Assembly (NCBI GenBank): GCA_002314465.1
Contig: DCGA01000180.1
Coordinates: forward strand, 1 to 6,070
Source: a bacterium UBA1790
GTDB lineage: Bacteria > Bacteroidota > Bacteroidia > Bacteroidales > Muribaculaceae
Length of the DNA stretch: 6,070 nt
Reading direction: 5' to 3'
A model generated the notes under the pieces. It was not told where the DNA came from. It did no database searches and saw only the letters and a list, made by a program, of their open reading frames with translations. This document shows, piece after piece, positions 1-5,948 of this stretch (position 1 is its first letter; each line of letters opens with the position of its first letter). The position numbers and the translations under genes were made by a program.

Positions 1-205
1 AAGGATGTTTGTGAGCCGTTTCATGTCGGTTCCTCCCGCCAAACTCGAACTGGGCACATCCATGGAACAGGTGATGAAGACATTTGACTCAACCGGTGCA
101 TGGAACCTGCCCGTGGTTGAGGAAGGGAAATACGTGGGATTTGTATCTAAATCTAAGATATTCAACTCATACCGACAGGTGCTCAAGCACTACTCGTATG
201 ACTAA
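1..205 (+). CDS. ClC-family chloride channel, C-terminal CBS domain (5'-truncated)
   Basis: The reading frame is open from the window edge (the codon before the first ATG at 5 reads Arg) and stops at 205, so this is the tail of a longer protein rather than a 66-aa gene. The visible residues form one CBS half: a segment with MSVPPAKLELGTSMEQVMKT, then 'WNLPVVEEGKYVGFVSKSKIFNSYR', which gives the usual pattern of hydrophobic strand, glycine, and FVSKS helix start. The ending 'KIFNSYRQVLKHYS' is recalled as typical of Bacteroidetes ClC voltage-gated chloride channels, where CBS domains follow the membrane part and sense nucleotides or ionic state. No membrane segment is visible here, so the channel assignment rests on that C-terminal signature and on the neighbouring fmt gene, which often follows this channel in Bacteroides. 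Another CBS-domain protein cannot be excluded. fmt starts 9 nt downstream, so the two are probably cotranscribed. Confidence 0.75.
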   Translation, partial: RMFVSRFMSVPPAKLELGTSMEQVMKTFDSTGAWNLPVVEEGKYVGFVSKSKIFNSYRQVLKHYSYD

Positions 206-208
206 GGA
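204..208 (+). promoter_or_regulatory. Shine-Dalgarno-like site for fmt
   Basis: AAGGA overlaps the stop codon of the upstream channel gene and lies 6 nt before the ATG at 215. This is the clearest ribosome binding site in the window. It supports that start and suggests translation of fmt is linked to that of the upstream gene. Most other starts here are preceded only by A-rich sequence, as is usual in Bacteroidetes. Confidence 0.6.
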
Positions 209-214
209 AAAGAT

Positions 215-1177
215 ATGGACAAAAAAGACTTAAGGATAGTATTCTTCGGCACTCCCGAGTTTGCAGCGGAGAGCCTCAAGGCGCTCGTTGAGGGCGGCTA
301 TAATATCGTGGGCGTGGTTACCGTTCCCGACAAGCCAGCGGGCCGCGGTCGCCATCTGCTCGAGAGCGACGTTAAGCAATATGCCGTGTCGCAGGGTCTG
401 CACGTGATGCAGCCCGTGAAACTCAGGGACGAGGAGTTTGTGAACGAGCTGCGCTCGCTCGATGCGCACCTGTTCATCGTGATAGCATTCCGCATGCTCC
501 CCGAGGTAGTGTGGGGCATGCCCCCCATGGGCACCTTCAACCTGCACGCATCGCTGCTGCCCAAGTATCGCGGCGCAGCCCCAATCAACTGGGCAGTGAT
601 GAACGGCGACAAGACCACAGGTGTAACCACATTCTTCCTGAAGCACGAAATCGACACCGGCGATGTGATAGAACAGCGCAGCATAGAGATAGGCCGCAAG
701 GACAACGTGGGCGTAGTGTATGACCGCCTCATGACCATGGGCGCCGGTATGGTGCTCAACACCGTTGACTCGATTGTTGCAGGCGAGGTGAAGCCCATTC
801 CCCAAGACGAGATGCTCACCGCCGGCGAAGAACCTACCCCTGCACCCAAGATTTTCAAGGAGACCTGCCGCATAGACTGGAACCGCACCGCCGAGGAAAT
901 TTACAACCACACACGCGGACTCTCGCCCTACCCTGCCGCATGGACCACACTGGTCGATGCCGACGGCAACGAGAGCGTAATCAAGGTGTATGAAACCGGT
1001 GAGCCCGAGGAGGCGCAAGGACTTGTACCCGGCACCATTAAGGCCGACGGCAAGACTATGCGCGTGGCATGTGCCGACGGCTGGCTCGAGATAAAGTCGC
1101 TGCAGCTGGCAGGAAAGAAACGCATGGACGCCGATGCCTTCATGCGCGGCTTCACCCTGAACCACACCTGCAAATAA
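215..1177 (+). CDS. fmt: Methionyl-tRNA formyltransferase
   Basis: This cytosolic enzyme transfers a formyl group from 10-formyltetrahydrofolate to the amino group of Met-tRNA(fMet) for translation initiation. The 320-aa length is normal for the family. The N-terminal catalytic domain (about 6-190) opens with 'RIVFFGTPEFA'. It carries 'PDKPAGRGR' at 38-46, the loop region that contacts the tRNA acceptor stem. The formyltransferase core 'FNLHASLLPKYRGAAPINWA' is at 108-127. The catalytic triad expected from E. coli Fmt (Asn106, His108, Asp144) is present as N109, H111 and D147 ('EIDTGD'). The C-terminal tRNA-binding domain (about 210-315) contains the typical 'RGLSPYPAAW' at 234-243. All key residues are intact, so the gene should be functional. 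The ATG at 215 is supported by an AAGGA site. The gene sits 9 nt after the ClC gene and 24 nt before a lipoprotein gene, suggesting one operon. Confidence 0.97.
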   Translation: MDKKDLRIVFFGTPEFAAESLKALVEGGYNIVGVVTVPDKPAGRGRHLLESDVKQYAVSQGLHVMQPVKLRDEEFVNELRSLDAHLFIVIAFRMLPEVVWGMPPMGTFNLHASLLPKYRGAAPINWAVMNGDKTTGVTTFFLKHEIDTGDVIEQRSIEIGRKDNVGVVYDRLMTMGAGMVLNTVDSIVAGEVKPIPQDEMLTAGEEPTPAPKIFKETCRIDWNRTAEEIYNHTRGLSPYPAAWTTLVDADGNESVIKVYETGEPEEAQGLVPGTIKADGKTMRVACADGWLEIKSLQLAGKKRMDADAFMRGFTLNHTCK

Positions 1178-1201
1178 TCAATAGCAAAAAATACACATAA
1201 G

Positions 1202-1897
1202 ATGAAGAAATTACTCTACACCATAGCAATGATGCTCGTGCTTGCCGCATGCGGCAACGATGAGCCCGATGTGAAGCCCGTAAAACCCGAGGCAGTGGAC
1301 CTGGGACTGAGCGTTAAATGGGCCACATTCAATGTGGGTGCGATGGAGGTTGATGACTACGGCGGCCTTTACGGCTGGGCCGACACCACCGGTTCGCACA
1401 GGACCCTTGACGGCATCACAATGGAGTTTCACGACCTTGAGGGTTACTACATTGTGAACTGGAAGAGCGTGCACTACGGCGGCCTTTCGCCCCTGAAGAA
1501 TATAAGCGGAAAGGACTGCGACGTTTCCACATACAAATGGGGAAGCGACTGGCGCATCCCCACCAAGGCCGAGATGGACGAACTGCTGACCGAGTGCAAG
1601 TGGGAACAGAGTACAGTGGGTACTACTAAGGGATATCGCGTGACTGGTCCCAACGGCAACAGCATATTCATGCCCCTCGCCGGTGAACGCACCGACGGTA
1701 CCAACGTGAGCCTGCGCGGCGAACGCTTCAACTACTGGACAGCCAACCTTGCTACAGCCACCGAACAGATCAACGACGGAGGTTGCCAGAGCACCATACT
1801 GTGCACCGCATGGGCAATGCAGTTCAACGGCAGCAAAATAAGCATGAAGCCCCAGCTGAGGTGCTACGGCTACTCGGTAAGGCCCGTGCACAAATAA
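1202..1897 (+). CDS. Lipoprotein with a Fibrobacter-succinogenes-major-paralogous-type domain
   Basis: This is a 231-aa predicted lipoprotein of unknown function. Residues 1-16 form a signal peptide ending in the lipobox L14-A-A-C17. The residues after the cysteine are G-N-D-E, acidic like lipoprotein export signals that send Bacteroidetes lipoproteins to the cell surface. A short charged linker (18-30) leads into a single domain: 'EAVDLGLSVKWATFNVGA' (30-47), 'DYGGLYGWADTT' (52-63), 'WGSDWRIPTKAEMDELL' (113-129), 'GYRVTGPNGNSIFMPLAGER' (144-163), 'YWTANL' (178-183) and a terminal 'YGYSVRPV' (222-229). This order matches the domain known from Fibrobacter succinogenes paralogous proteins (Fib_succ_major), abundant in Bacteroides and Prevotella cell-surface proteins and related in fold to formylglycine-generating-enzyme or C-type lectin-like domains. 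No catalytic role is established. It follows fmt by 24 nt with no promoter visible between, and a strong terminator lies about 35 nt past its stop. Confidence 0.85.
   Translation: MKKLLYTIAMMLVLAACGNDEPDVKPVKPEAVDLGLSVKWATFNVGAMEVDDYGGLYGWADTTGSHRTLDGITMEFHDLEGYYIVNWKSVHYGGLSPLKNISGKDCDVSTYKWGSDWRIPTKAEMDELLTECKWEQSTVGTTKGYRVTGPNGNSIFMPLAGERTDGTNVSLRGERFNYWTANLATATEQINDGGCQSTILCTAWAMQFNGSKISMKPQLRCYGYSVRPVHK
1356..1487 (+). repeat. 15-nt in-frame direct repeat inside the lipoprotein gene (1356-1370 and 1473-1487)
   Basis: ACTACGGCGGCCTTT occurs twice, exactly 117 nt (39 codons) apart and in the same frame, encoding (D/H)-YGGL both times. The flanking amino acids do not align beyond this core (YGWADTT versus SPLKNIS). 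It may be a chance reuse of common codons or a remnant of a local duplication. Confidence 0.4.
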
Positions 1898-1931
1898 GCG
1901 AAGCCTGCCACAAAAGGGTTTCTAAAAAAAC

Positions 1932-1976
1932 AAATCCGCCCCTACTCATCGCGAGCCGGAGCGGATTTCTCTTTTT
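1932..1976. terminator. Bidirectional rho-independent-type terminator between convergent genes
   Basis: AAATCCGC (1932-1939) pairs with GCGGATTT (1961-1968). Past one mismatch, CC can pair with GG, and a small CTC/GAG stem can form at the tip. On the plus strand the stem runs into TTTCTCTTTTT (1966-1976). On the minus strand it is followed by G and then seven T's (complement of 1924-1930). It can therefore end both the lipoprotein transcript (stop at 1897) and the beta-barrel gene transcript coming from the other side (stop at 2007). Confidence 0.8.
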
Positions 1977-1992
1977 GCAGATTCAAAAAGAG
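1969..1992. terminator. Second perfect hairpin abutting the terminator
   Basis: CTCTTTTTG (1969-1977) and CAAAAAGAG (1984-1992) form a perfect 9-bp stem with a 6-nt loop, starting directly after the right arm of the first terminator stem. Its left arm is the T-tract of that terminator on the plus strand. On the minus strand it is the first hairpin that transcription from the beta-barrel gene meets after the stop codon. It is A/T-rich and may act with the larger stem or protect mRNA 3' ends; its exact role is inferred. Confidence 0.55.
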
Positions 1993-2006
1993 CACTATTG
2001 AGAGAT

Positions 2007-4190
2007 TTACATTCTTTGCTTTTGGCTGTTGCCGGCGCCTGTACCTTTGTACTTCTTGTCGGCTTCGTTAAACTTCCACACGACGCTCATGCTGTAGGTG
2101 GGCTTGGCGGGATTGGTCAGGGTCATGTGGCGCACGCCCATAGTCACTGCGTCGCTCTTGCCTGTAGAGAGGATGTCGTTGACCTTAACGCCTACCGAAA
2201 TCACACCCATGTTGTTCTTGAGACTGAAGTCACGCTTAGCACCCAGGGTGAGTACAAAAGCAGCCTTTGTAACACGATAGCTACCGTAGTCGCCGCGAGT
2301 GATGAAATCACCGCACGCATTGACGATAAAGCCGTGGGGCAACTCGATGTCATTATCCCAACGGAACTTACCGCAGGGGTGGTTGAGGGTGCTCTCGTTG
2401 CCGTCGAGGTCTAATGTCTTGTAATCCTGGAAGCATACCGATGCGCTCCATGTGGGATGCCATTTGCCGATAACAGGACGTGCATACGCACTGAGAACGA
2501 ACCTGTTAAAAGGATGCTCAGAATTGATGGTGTGGACGATACTTATGGTGTGGTCCTCGCTGCCGGGGAACTGCTCGGTAACAAAAGTCATGTAATCGAT
2601 GTCGCGTGAATACTGCGCGTTGAAGTTCATCCACTTGTAGCCCACATTGAGGGCGATGTTGTGCACATAGTTAGGGGTGAGGTAAGGGTTACCGCACTGA
2701 TAAGTATAGTGTGTGGTTGAGATGATGCTGTTAGTGAGGTCGTGGTATGAAGGACGGTTGATGTCCTTGCGGTAACTGAGCGACATCTGAGTCTTGCCCA
2801 CGGGCATTGATAGCGCTAATGTGGGGAAGAAATCGCCGTAAGAGCGGCACACGTCCTCTTCCTTTACACCGAAGTTATAGTAATCGTTGCCGAGGTGCTC
2901 GTAGCGCAGACCTGCCTGCACGAATACGCGGCCAAAACGGCGTCCATACTCAACGAATCCCGAACACATGTTCTCCTTGATGAGGTTATCGCTTGCCTTA
3001 ACGGGGATAACATCGCTGCTGACGTAACTGTAAGTGTCGGTGCGGCGGTTATAAGAATACTCGGTGCCCACACTGAGGTTACCTTGCAGCAGAGGATAAC
3101 TGAAGACGAGTTTGCCAGCCCAGAAATTGTTGGTAGACTTAGTGTTGTTGACAATGTTGTAGTGGGTAGCAGTACCTGTATCGGTCGAGATGAGATTCTC
3201 ATCGGTGGTGTTATCCTCATCGCTCTTATTGAACAATGCGTCGAAGTTGAAGTCGATAGACAGGTTCTTAACGCGGCCGTTGTAGTAACCGCTCAAGATG
3301 TGCTTGTGGGAACCACGGTCAACCATAATGTGGCTCTCAGAGCGTTCAAACTGACGGTCGTTCTCAAAGATGTCGGTAACGAGGTCGCCTTCGCCATGAT
3401 TCTTGAGATTGTGATCCCACTTGTAGAACGCGCCGAACGAATGCTTGTCGTTGATGGTGTAGTTGAACTGCAACTGGGGAGAATAACCGTTCCAGCGCTC
3501 GTGAGTGTCCTGGTTGCATACACCACTGTACAGGTAAGAGTCGTTCTTGTAGGTAAGGATATTCTCTTGCAGAGAACGGCCTCCATAGGTACCTGCCCAC
3601 AAAGATGCGGTGATATCAAGGCCACCTGTGCGATAGTTCACGTCGAGGTTATTGGTGAGTGTTCCCTTATACTTGTACCATGCGTCAACATAATCGACTA
3701 CGCTGATACCCTCGCCCTTAGCCTTCTTGAGCTGGATGCGAACGACAGCCTTGGTGGCAGCGGCATAGCGAGCACCGGGATTCTGGATAACGTCAACGCT
3801 CTGGATTTGATCGGCCTGGATGCGGTCGAGTTCGTTCATGTCCTGCACCTTGCGTCCGTTGATATAAACCTCGGCAGCGCCGCGGCCGGTTACCTCCACG
3901 CCCGAGCCCTTGGTAGCCTTGAGCATGGGGAGTTTGTTGAGAACGTCGGTAGTTGTACCGGCCTTCTCGAGGATGCTTCCTGCAACAGTGGTGCGCAGTG
4001 CGTCACCCTTTACCTGAGTCTTGGGGAGTGTGCTTTTCACTACTACCTCGCCGAGGGTGATTTCCCAGCGTTTCATGATAGAGTCGAGTTCGGCATTCAC
4101 CGAGTCAACTTGTTCTACATTGTTTTGTGCGACCATTGCCAGCACGCACAGAGATGCGGCAAGGGATGTAAATACTCTTTTCATAATCAT
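2007..4190 (-). CDS. TonB-dependent-receptor-like outer-membrane beta-barrel protein
   Basis: This 727-aa protein of the Bacteroidetes outer-membrane beta-barrel type (the OMP_b-brl_3 kind) has an unknown substrate. The signal peptide is residues 1 to about 21 ('KRVFTSLAASLCVLAMVA' then Q-N-N). A short acidic stretch (24-45) leads to the plug, about 46-156, with 'GEVVVKST', 'VLNKLPMLKA', 'EVYINGRKV' (107-115), 'IQSVDVIQNPGARY' (129-142) and 'KAVVRIQLKK' closing it. The rest is rich in alternating aromatic and polar strands such as 'FGAFYKWDH' and 'LRYEHLG', as expected of a barrel, with the last strand 'SMSVVWKF' near 700-707. A 20-residue basic tail follows, including 'KYKGTGAG', a tail recalled from several relatives. 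The usual N-terminal carboxypeptidase-regulatory-like domain is absent and no SusD-type lipoprotein lies nearby. Start could be 4190 (MIM-KRV) or 4184 (MKRV); the latter gives a more ordinary signal peptide. The gene is probably transcribed alone from the promoter near 4240. Confidence 0.9.
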   Translation of the reverse strand: MIMKRVFTSLAASLCVLAMVAQNNVEQVDSVNAELDSIMKRWEITLGEVVVKSTLPKTQVKGDALRTTVAGSILEKAGTTTDVLNKLPMLKATKGSGVEVTGRGAAEVYINGRKVQDMNELDRIQADQIQSVDVIQNPGARYAAATKAVVRIQLKKAKGEGISVVDYVDAWYKYKGTLTNNLDVNYRTGGLDITASLWAGTYGGRSLQENILTYKNDSYLYSGVCNQDTHERWNGYSPQLQFNYTINDKHSFGAFYKWDHNLKNHGEGDLVTDIFENDRQFERSESHIMVDRGSHKHILSGYYNGRVKNLSIDFNFDALFNKSDEDNTTDENLISTDTGTATHYNIVNNTKSTNNFWAGKLVFSYPLLQGNLSVGTEYSYNRRTDTYSYVSSDVIPVKASDNLIKENMCSGFVEYGRRFGRVFVQAGLRYEHLGNDYYNFGVKEEDVCRSYGDFFPTLALSMPVGKTQMSLSYRKDINRPSYHDLTNSIISTTHYTYQCGNPYLTPNYVHNIALNVGYKWMNFNAQYSRDIDYMTFVTEQFPGSEDHTISIVHTINSEHPFNRFVLSAYARPVIGKWHPTWSASVCFQDYKTLDLDGNESTLNHPCGKFRWDNDIELPHGFIVNACGDFITRGDYGSYRVTKAAFVLTLGAKRDFSLKNNMGVISVGVKVNDILSTGKSDAVTMGVRHMTLTNPAKPTYSMSVVWKFNEADKKYKGTGAGNSQKQRM

Positions 4191-4237
4191 TCAGTCTTTT
4201 TAAATATCAAAATCATTTGTCTGTGCTTATTTGACTG

Positions 4238-4266
4238 CAAAGCTACTATAAAAAGTTGCAGCGAAA
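4238..4266 (-). promoter_or_regulatory. Bacteroidetes-type promoter for the beta-barrel gene
   Basis: Read on the minus strand, 4245-4238 gives TAGCTTTG, an exact TAnnTTTG -7 element, followed by CA as at the two plus-strand sites. A partial -33 element (TTTC, 4266-4263) lies 17 nt upstream of it. Transcription would start near 4230, leaving a leader of about 40-45 nt before the start codon. No Shine-Dalgarno sequence is evident in that leader. Confidence 0.6.
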
Positions 4267-4350
4267 TTGTAAAAAAAAGACATTTTGGTTATTTTTCCCG
4301 AAATGAGTATTAAATGCGTCCTGATACACCTTAATTAAAATGGCACAGAA

Positions 4351-4381
4351 TTTGCTACAATGAAAAAAAAGACTAACTTTG
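4351..4381 (+). promoter_or_regulatory. Bacteroidetes-type promoter for the SH3-domain gene
   Basis: TTTG at 4351-4354 (-33 element) is followed after exactly 19 nt by TAACTTTG at 4374-4381, which matches TAnnTTTG perfectly. A run of eight A's fills the spacer just upstream of the -7 element. Spacing and both boxes fit the promoter recognised by the primary sigma factor of Bacteroides. The start of transcription would lie near 4386-4389, giving a leader of about 45 nt to the ATG at 4433. Confidence 0.8.
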
Positions 4382-4432
4382 CAAGTGAAATAAAAGACCG
4401 TAATGCAAAACAAAAACATTAAACAGAACAAT

Positions 4433-5500
4433 ATGAAGAAGATTCTATCACTCGTTATGGCAATGATGTGCATCACAATGGCACATGCCTACGAATCACC
4501 CTACAACAACCTGGGTACTGCCCTTAACAAGCCGTTCAAGGTGAAAGGCGGCGCAGGTATCGTGCAGTTTGCCAGTGCATTTAACAATGTACTGCCCATA
4601 GAAATGGAGACAGCCATGATAGACCGCAAGGGCGGTTACATCTCATACGCCGAAGAAGGCGACGGCTGCTACAACGTGAACATGTGCATTTGGAACCGCA
4701 AGGACGGCAAGAAACTGTTTGTTGTGAGTTATTACATAAACGAGAATGTACCTACAGGCACTGCAGCGGGGAAATGCAGCAAGTACCACTACAACGCACT
4801 GAGAAAAGGTTTTTCACCAGACTTTAAATACCTGTGCAACACGGGATTCCGCTCATATCTTTACAATGCGCAAACTGCGACACTCGAGCCTATGGCAGAG
4901 TTCCCCGTTAACCAACTTCCCCGCACAGGAGCAGAGAACGATGCCTACTTCATGAACCTCCCCCAAACAGGCAAAGACATCACACTGATAATGGGACTGG
5001 AAGATGAAACTTCTTACCACACCCTCGTGTGGAACGGCATGGGATGGACACTCGCCCAGGAACCCAGTGCACGGGTATACATCAAGGACTCAACACCGAC
5101 AAATGTGCGCATCGCTCCCAAAGGCACCATTGTGGCAACCCTTAACAACAATGACATGATTGTGGTTGACCGCTGCGAGAACGGATGGATGCACATCGCA
5201 AGCAATGATTACGAGACAGGGGATGCTCAAGAGGCCGTATTCAAGAACGTCGGTGAAAAATGGGTTCACCGCTCTACCCTCGCCTCGAACTGGCAAGGTG
5301 GTGTTGAGAAGTTGCTCTACAGCAGTCCCAACAAGATTTCGGCAGTTGTAGCACGATTTGAAGGCATTGACGACGAAAACGAGATAAAGGAAATCCTTGA
5401 CTTGAGAAACGGCATGATAAAGGTGCGCACCCACAGTGGTATTGTAGGTTGGGCCGATACCAGCCTTCTGTGCGGCAACAGCCTCACAACCTGCCCCTAA
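4433..5500 (+). CDS. Secreted protein with two SH3-like modules, function unknown
   Basis: This is a 355-aa exported protein. The ATG at 4433 gives a compact signal peptide 'MKKILSLVMAMMCITMAHA' (cleavage after about 19). An in-frame ATG at 4403 would add ten polar residues and sits only about 15 nt from the predicted transcription start, so it is less likely. Residues 20-210 form a region I do not recognise, containing 'GGYISYAEEGDGCYNVNMCIW' followed by beta-rich sequence. A bacterial SH3-like module covers about 212-284 ('NVRIAPKGTIVATLNNNDMIVV' then 'GWMHIA' and 'KWVHRSTL'). A second shorter one covers about 325-355 ('GMIKVRTHSGIVGWADTSLL'), ending in 'CGNSLTTCP' with two cysteines that could form a disulfide. 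Such modules usually bind peptides or cell-wall material. No peptidase or amidase domain is visible, so an enzymatic role is not supported. It has its own promoter and terminator. Confidence 0.85.
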   Translation: MKKILSLVMAMMCITMAHAYESPYNNLGTALNKPFKVKGGAGIVQFASAFNNVLPIEMETAMIDRKGGYISYAEEGDGCYNVNMCIWNRKDGKKLFVVSYYINENVPTGTAAGKCSKYHYNALRKGFSPDFKYLCNTGFRSYLYNAQTATLEPMAEFPVNQLPRTGAENDAYFMNLPQTGKDITLIMGLEDETSYHTLVWNGMGWTLAQEPSARVYIKDSTPTNVRIAPKGTIVATLNNNDMIVVDRCENGWMHIASNDYETGDAQEAVFKNVGEKWVHRSTLASNWQGGVEKLLYSSPNKISAVVARFEGIDDENEIKEILDLRNGMIKVRTHSGIVGWADTSLLCGNSLTTCP

Positions 5501-5528
5501 CGAAAATAAAATAACGGTGATTGCCACA

Positions 5529-5569
5529 ATGTGAAGCAATAGAAACCGCAAGAAACAACTCCTTCACAT
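5529..5569 (+). repeat. 8-bp inverted repeat downstream of the SH3-domain gene
   Basis: ATGTGAAG (5529-5536) and CTTCACAT (5562-5569) are exact inverted copies separated by 25 nt. The long A-rich loop makes this a weak hairpin, and it could also be a protein-binding dyad. It lies between the stop at 5500 and the clear terminator at 5588. The rest of 5501-5587 shows no open frame or promoter I can support. Confidence 0.3.
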
Positions 5570-5587
5570 CACATATTTAAAGATGTT

Positions 5588-5630
5588 AAGCCCTTGCATT
5601 TGTTGAAAAAATGCAAGGGCTTTGTAAGTT
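5588..5630 (+). terminator. Strong terminator hairpin after the SH3-domain gene
   Basis: AAGCCCTTGCATTT (5588-5601) pairs perfectly over 14 bp with AAATGCAAGGGCTT (5609-5622) around a 7-nt loop. The tail that follows (TGTAAGTTTATT) is only moderately T-rich. The arms end in AA/TT, so the stem has a T-containing exit on either strand. It insulates the SH3-domain gene from the small gene and hisH, whose -7 element starts 46 nt downstream of the stem. Confidence 0.8.
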
Positions 5631-5667
5631 TATTGGGAAAGCGGCAAGAAATGCCAAAAAAAAGCAG

Positions 5668-5675
5668 TAAATTTG
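5668..5675 (+). promoter_or_regulatory. -7 element just upstream of the small Cys/His gene and hisH
   Basis: TAAATTTG matches TAnnTTTG exactly, is preceded by eight A's (5656-5663) and followed by CAAGT, almost copying the layout of the promoter at 4363-4386. No TTTG -33 box is found at the expected 17-23 nt spacing, so the upstream part is weak. The element ends only 6 nt before the ATG at 5682, placing the predicted transcription start at or next to that codon. Confidence 0.55.
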
Positions 5676-5681
5676 CAAGTT

Positions 5682-5948
5682 ATGATAGCAATAAGACGAA
5701 CCCTTGCCATAATCATGCTTGCAATCGGCACACTCTCATTAAGTGCGCAGGCTGTCTACATATGCACCGGTCCCCAAAGCACAAGATGGCATACGACATC
5801 CAATTGCAGAGGGTTAAACAGTTGCAGTAAACAAATAATATCGGTCTCCCGAGTTTCTGCAGAGTCAAAAGGGAGAACCCCTTGCGGAATATGTGCAAGA
5901 AAATACCGTGCCGTTCCAAGAAAGTGTAATAAAAGCCACAAAAGATGA
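5682..5948 (+). CDS. Small secreted Cys/His protein resembling an Ada-type metal-binding module
   Basis: This is an 88-aa protein with no named family that I can assign. Residues 1-24 form a good signal peptide: 'MIAIRR', a hydrophobic core 'TLAIIMLAIGTLSL', and a cleavage site after S-A-Q-A. The mature part begins 'VYICTG' and carries the pattern H37-x4-C42-R-G-L-x2-C48 ... S59-A-E-x2-G-R-T-P-C68-x2-C71, ending in a basic tail 'KYRAVPRKCNKSHKR'. The H/C...'EA..GR.PC..C' spacing resembles small domains related to the Ada DNA-repair zinc site (Cys38, Cys42, Cys69, Cys72 in E. coli Ada), so metal binding through H37, C42, C68 and C71 is inferred. A TTG at 5673 lies in frame but inside the -7 element, so the ATG at 5682 is preferred. 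The stop overlaps the hisH start by 4 nt (ATGA). Its codon use is more A/T-rich than that of fmt. Confidence 0.7.
   Translation: MIAIRRTLAIIMLAIGTLSLSAQAVYICTGPQSTRWHTTSNCRGLNSCSKQIISVSRVSAESKGRTPCGICARKYRAVPRKCNKSHKR

Noticed and set aside
5..205. Stand-alone 66-aa CBS protein
   Set aside because: The frame is open upstream to the window edge, and half a CBS module alone would be unusual; it is better explained as the tail of a larger channel protein.
230..1165. Minus-strand open frames opposite fmt (311 and 196 codons)
   Set aside because: They are shadows of the clearly functional fmt. Their products are rich in His/Cys/Ala/Gly without any domain pattern.
1211..1891. Minus-strand open frame opposite the lipoprotein gene
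   Set aside because: The plus strand has a lipobox and a recognisable domain. The opposite frame has neither and no start signals.
2895..4313. Long plus-strand open frame (472 codons) antisense to the beta-barrel gene
   Set aside because: It starts with GTG, matches no recognisable family, and mirrors the codon pattern of the well-supported minus-strand gene. It also runs through the minus-strand promoter region.
4403..4432. Upstream ATG at 4403 as start of the SH3-domain gene
   Set aside because: It adds ten polar residues before an ideal signal peptide and lies very close to the predicted transcription start; the ATG at 4433 fits better.
5594..5830. Plus-strand 78-codon frame starting inside the terminator hairpin
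   Set aside because: It starts at TTG within the stem, crosses the -7 element, and overlaps the better-supported small gene in another frame.
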